Source: Helicoverpa zea (lineage: Eukaryota > Arthropoda > Insecta > Lepidoptera > Noctuidae). Taken from it: a stretch of DNA of 64,000 nt. The translations under genes and the position numbers were made by a program. A model generated the notes under the pieces. It was given only the letters and a program-made list of their open reading frames with translations, had not been told where the DNA came from and searched no databases. The DNA lies in contig NC_061465.1 of the NCBI RefSeq assembly GCF_022581195.2, positions 8,744,501-8,808,500 of the forward strand. Direction: 5' to 3'. Positions 63,111-64,000 of this stretch are shown here, one piece after another; positions within the stretch are counted from its first letter, which is position 1, and each line of letters begins with the position of its first letter.

Positions 63111-63454
63111 ACGTCGTATCACTAATGAGGTACGTATCTTTGATATCGATATTCTTGAATGTAGTCCGCTTTTAGCATGCAGTGTAACGACCATCTTTGA
63201 TACGAATATCTGCTCTAAAATTATTAAATATCTCGTCAATTTCTATGGTTCACCATACATATAGTTATGCCATTACGATTTGTATGACAATAAAGCCAAG
63301 CTGCAAGTGTACTTGTAGCACTCTGAGTTATGTAAGATATTTCTTATAAGGAGCATCCAATTCTAAACCCAGTTGCTTGCACGAGTTCTTAAACTATGGT
63401 GATTTTTGTCATTAGAGACTTCTGAGACTTTCTTTTATTTTGATTGCAAAAACT

Positions 63455-63790
63455 TATCCTAGTATCTGCACCAATTGCAATGGAGTATTGGGGGTACCTA
63501 TTATTTATAAAAATAAAAAAAATCATAGCTATATGCATTCCGTTTTTTGTATGCTTCTCTGGGAATAGATTCCTGGCAATCAACATTCATTTGATGACAG
63601 CAACAACAAAATCCTTCAAATCACCCACAATGATCTAGTATCATATTACAGCTCCTCAAAACTAGCAGGTCATTAGTTGTTATGACGTCACACGGGGGAT
63701 GATAATTAGCGTCTCCAATCTAACCTAACCTAATCCTGGTATCCACACCAATTGCAATGGAGTATTGAGAAGACCTATTACCTAATTCCA
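63455..63790 (+). repeat. Pair of diverged direct repeats about 278 bp apart
   Basis: The block ATCCTAGTATCTGCACCAAT followed by TGCAATGGAGTATTGGGG and ACCTATTA (63455-63508) recurs at about 63734-63785 as ATCCTGGTATCCACACCAAT, TGCAATGGAGTATTGAGA and ACCTATTA. The intervening sequence includes a CRE palindrome TGACGTCA at 63683-63690. Confidence 0.7.
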
Positions 63791-64000
63791 TTTTTTATAT
63801 AGTGTTTTCGCCAGTTGGCTAGCTTCGGCCAGCGGCTTCAAACATATCCTGTGGAAATATCTGCACGAACCTGGGTAAAAAGTAGCCTATAGTCTCCCTC
63901 GATAAATGGGCCATCTAACACTGAAACTTTTTCAAATCACACATGTAGTTCTTGAGATGCGCGCTAATTCGAAGACGCTAGTTGAAACAAACTCTTCAAC
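63791..64000 (+). repeat. Common lepidopteran repeat, cut by the window end
   Basis: Contains CTGGGTAAAAAGTAGCCTAT, ATAAATGGGCCATCTAACAC, TTTTTCAAATC, AGTTCTTGAGATGCGCGC and GAAACAAACTCTTCA in the order seen in very abundant moth repeats (LINE 3' region type, from general knowledge). The right end lies outside the window. Confidence 0.75.

Overview
This looks like insect nuclear DNA, most likely a lepidopteran (moth). The background is AT-rich, genes are split by long GT-AG introns, and there are tRNA-headed SINEs with clean target-site duplications, LINE remnants, and repeats of kinds common in moth genomes. There is no bacterial-style gene packing. The host assignment rests on repeat and gene character and was not tested by a database search.

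One protein-coding gene can be supported. It is a complete BCL11-type zinc-finger transcription factor (co-orthologue of vertebrate BCL11A/BCL11B; Drosophila CG9650/chronophage) on the + strand, from about 10.7 kb to about 43.5 kb. Five coding exons join in one frame: 11228-11264, 28560-28736, 29009-29212, 29468-29650 and 39831-41830. All four introns are phase 1 and GT-AG, and the spliced frame is 2601 nt (866 residues plus stop). The protein has an N-terminal C2HC finger, an IKQE SUMO-type site, a lone C2H2 finger, a C2H2 pair, a long acidic tract and a C-terminal triple-finger block. A uORF-rich leader precedes it and a 3' UTR of roughly 1.6 kb follows. Intron 1 (17.3 kb) and intron 4 (10.2 kb) are AT-rich with scattered GC-rich islands that look like candidate regulatory DNA.

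Layout: 1-2.5 kb is intergenic DNA with a frameshifted LINE reverse-transcriptase fragment. 2.5-5.1 kb holds palindromes, a long inverted repeat, and a 698-bp GC-rich insertion between 18-bp direct repeats. 5.1-10.1 kb is AT-rich upstream flank with one SINE. 10.1-43.5 kb is the BCL11 gene. 43.5-50.3 kb carries two more SINEs with target-site duplications, a LINE 3' end (one SINE lies inside it) and one decayed SINE. 50.5-64 kb has no recognisable gene. It holds GC-richer islands in AT-rich DNA, among them two duplicated pairs (51.66/52.16 kb and 52.84/53.14 kb) whose roughly 100-bp cores are almost identical, plus several hairpins and two common lepidopteran repeats at the right end.

I found no convincing new multi-gene system. 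The observations most worth following are the duplicated noncoding cores at 51.6-53.3 kb, the unusual N-terminus and last zinc finger of the BCL11 protein, a possible alternative first exon in intron 1, and a CRE/CCAAT island at 12.7-12.9 kb.
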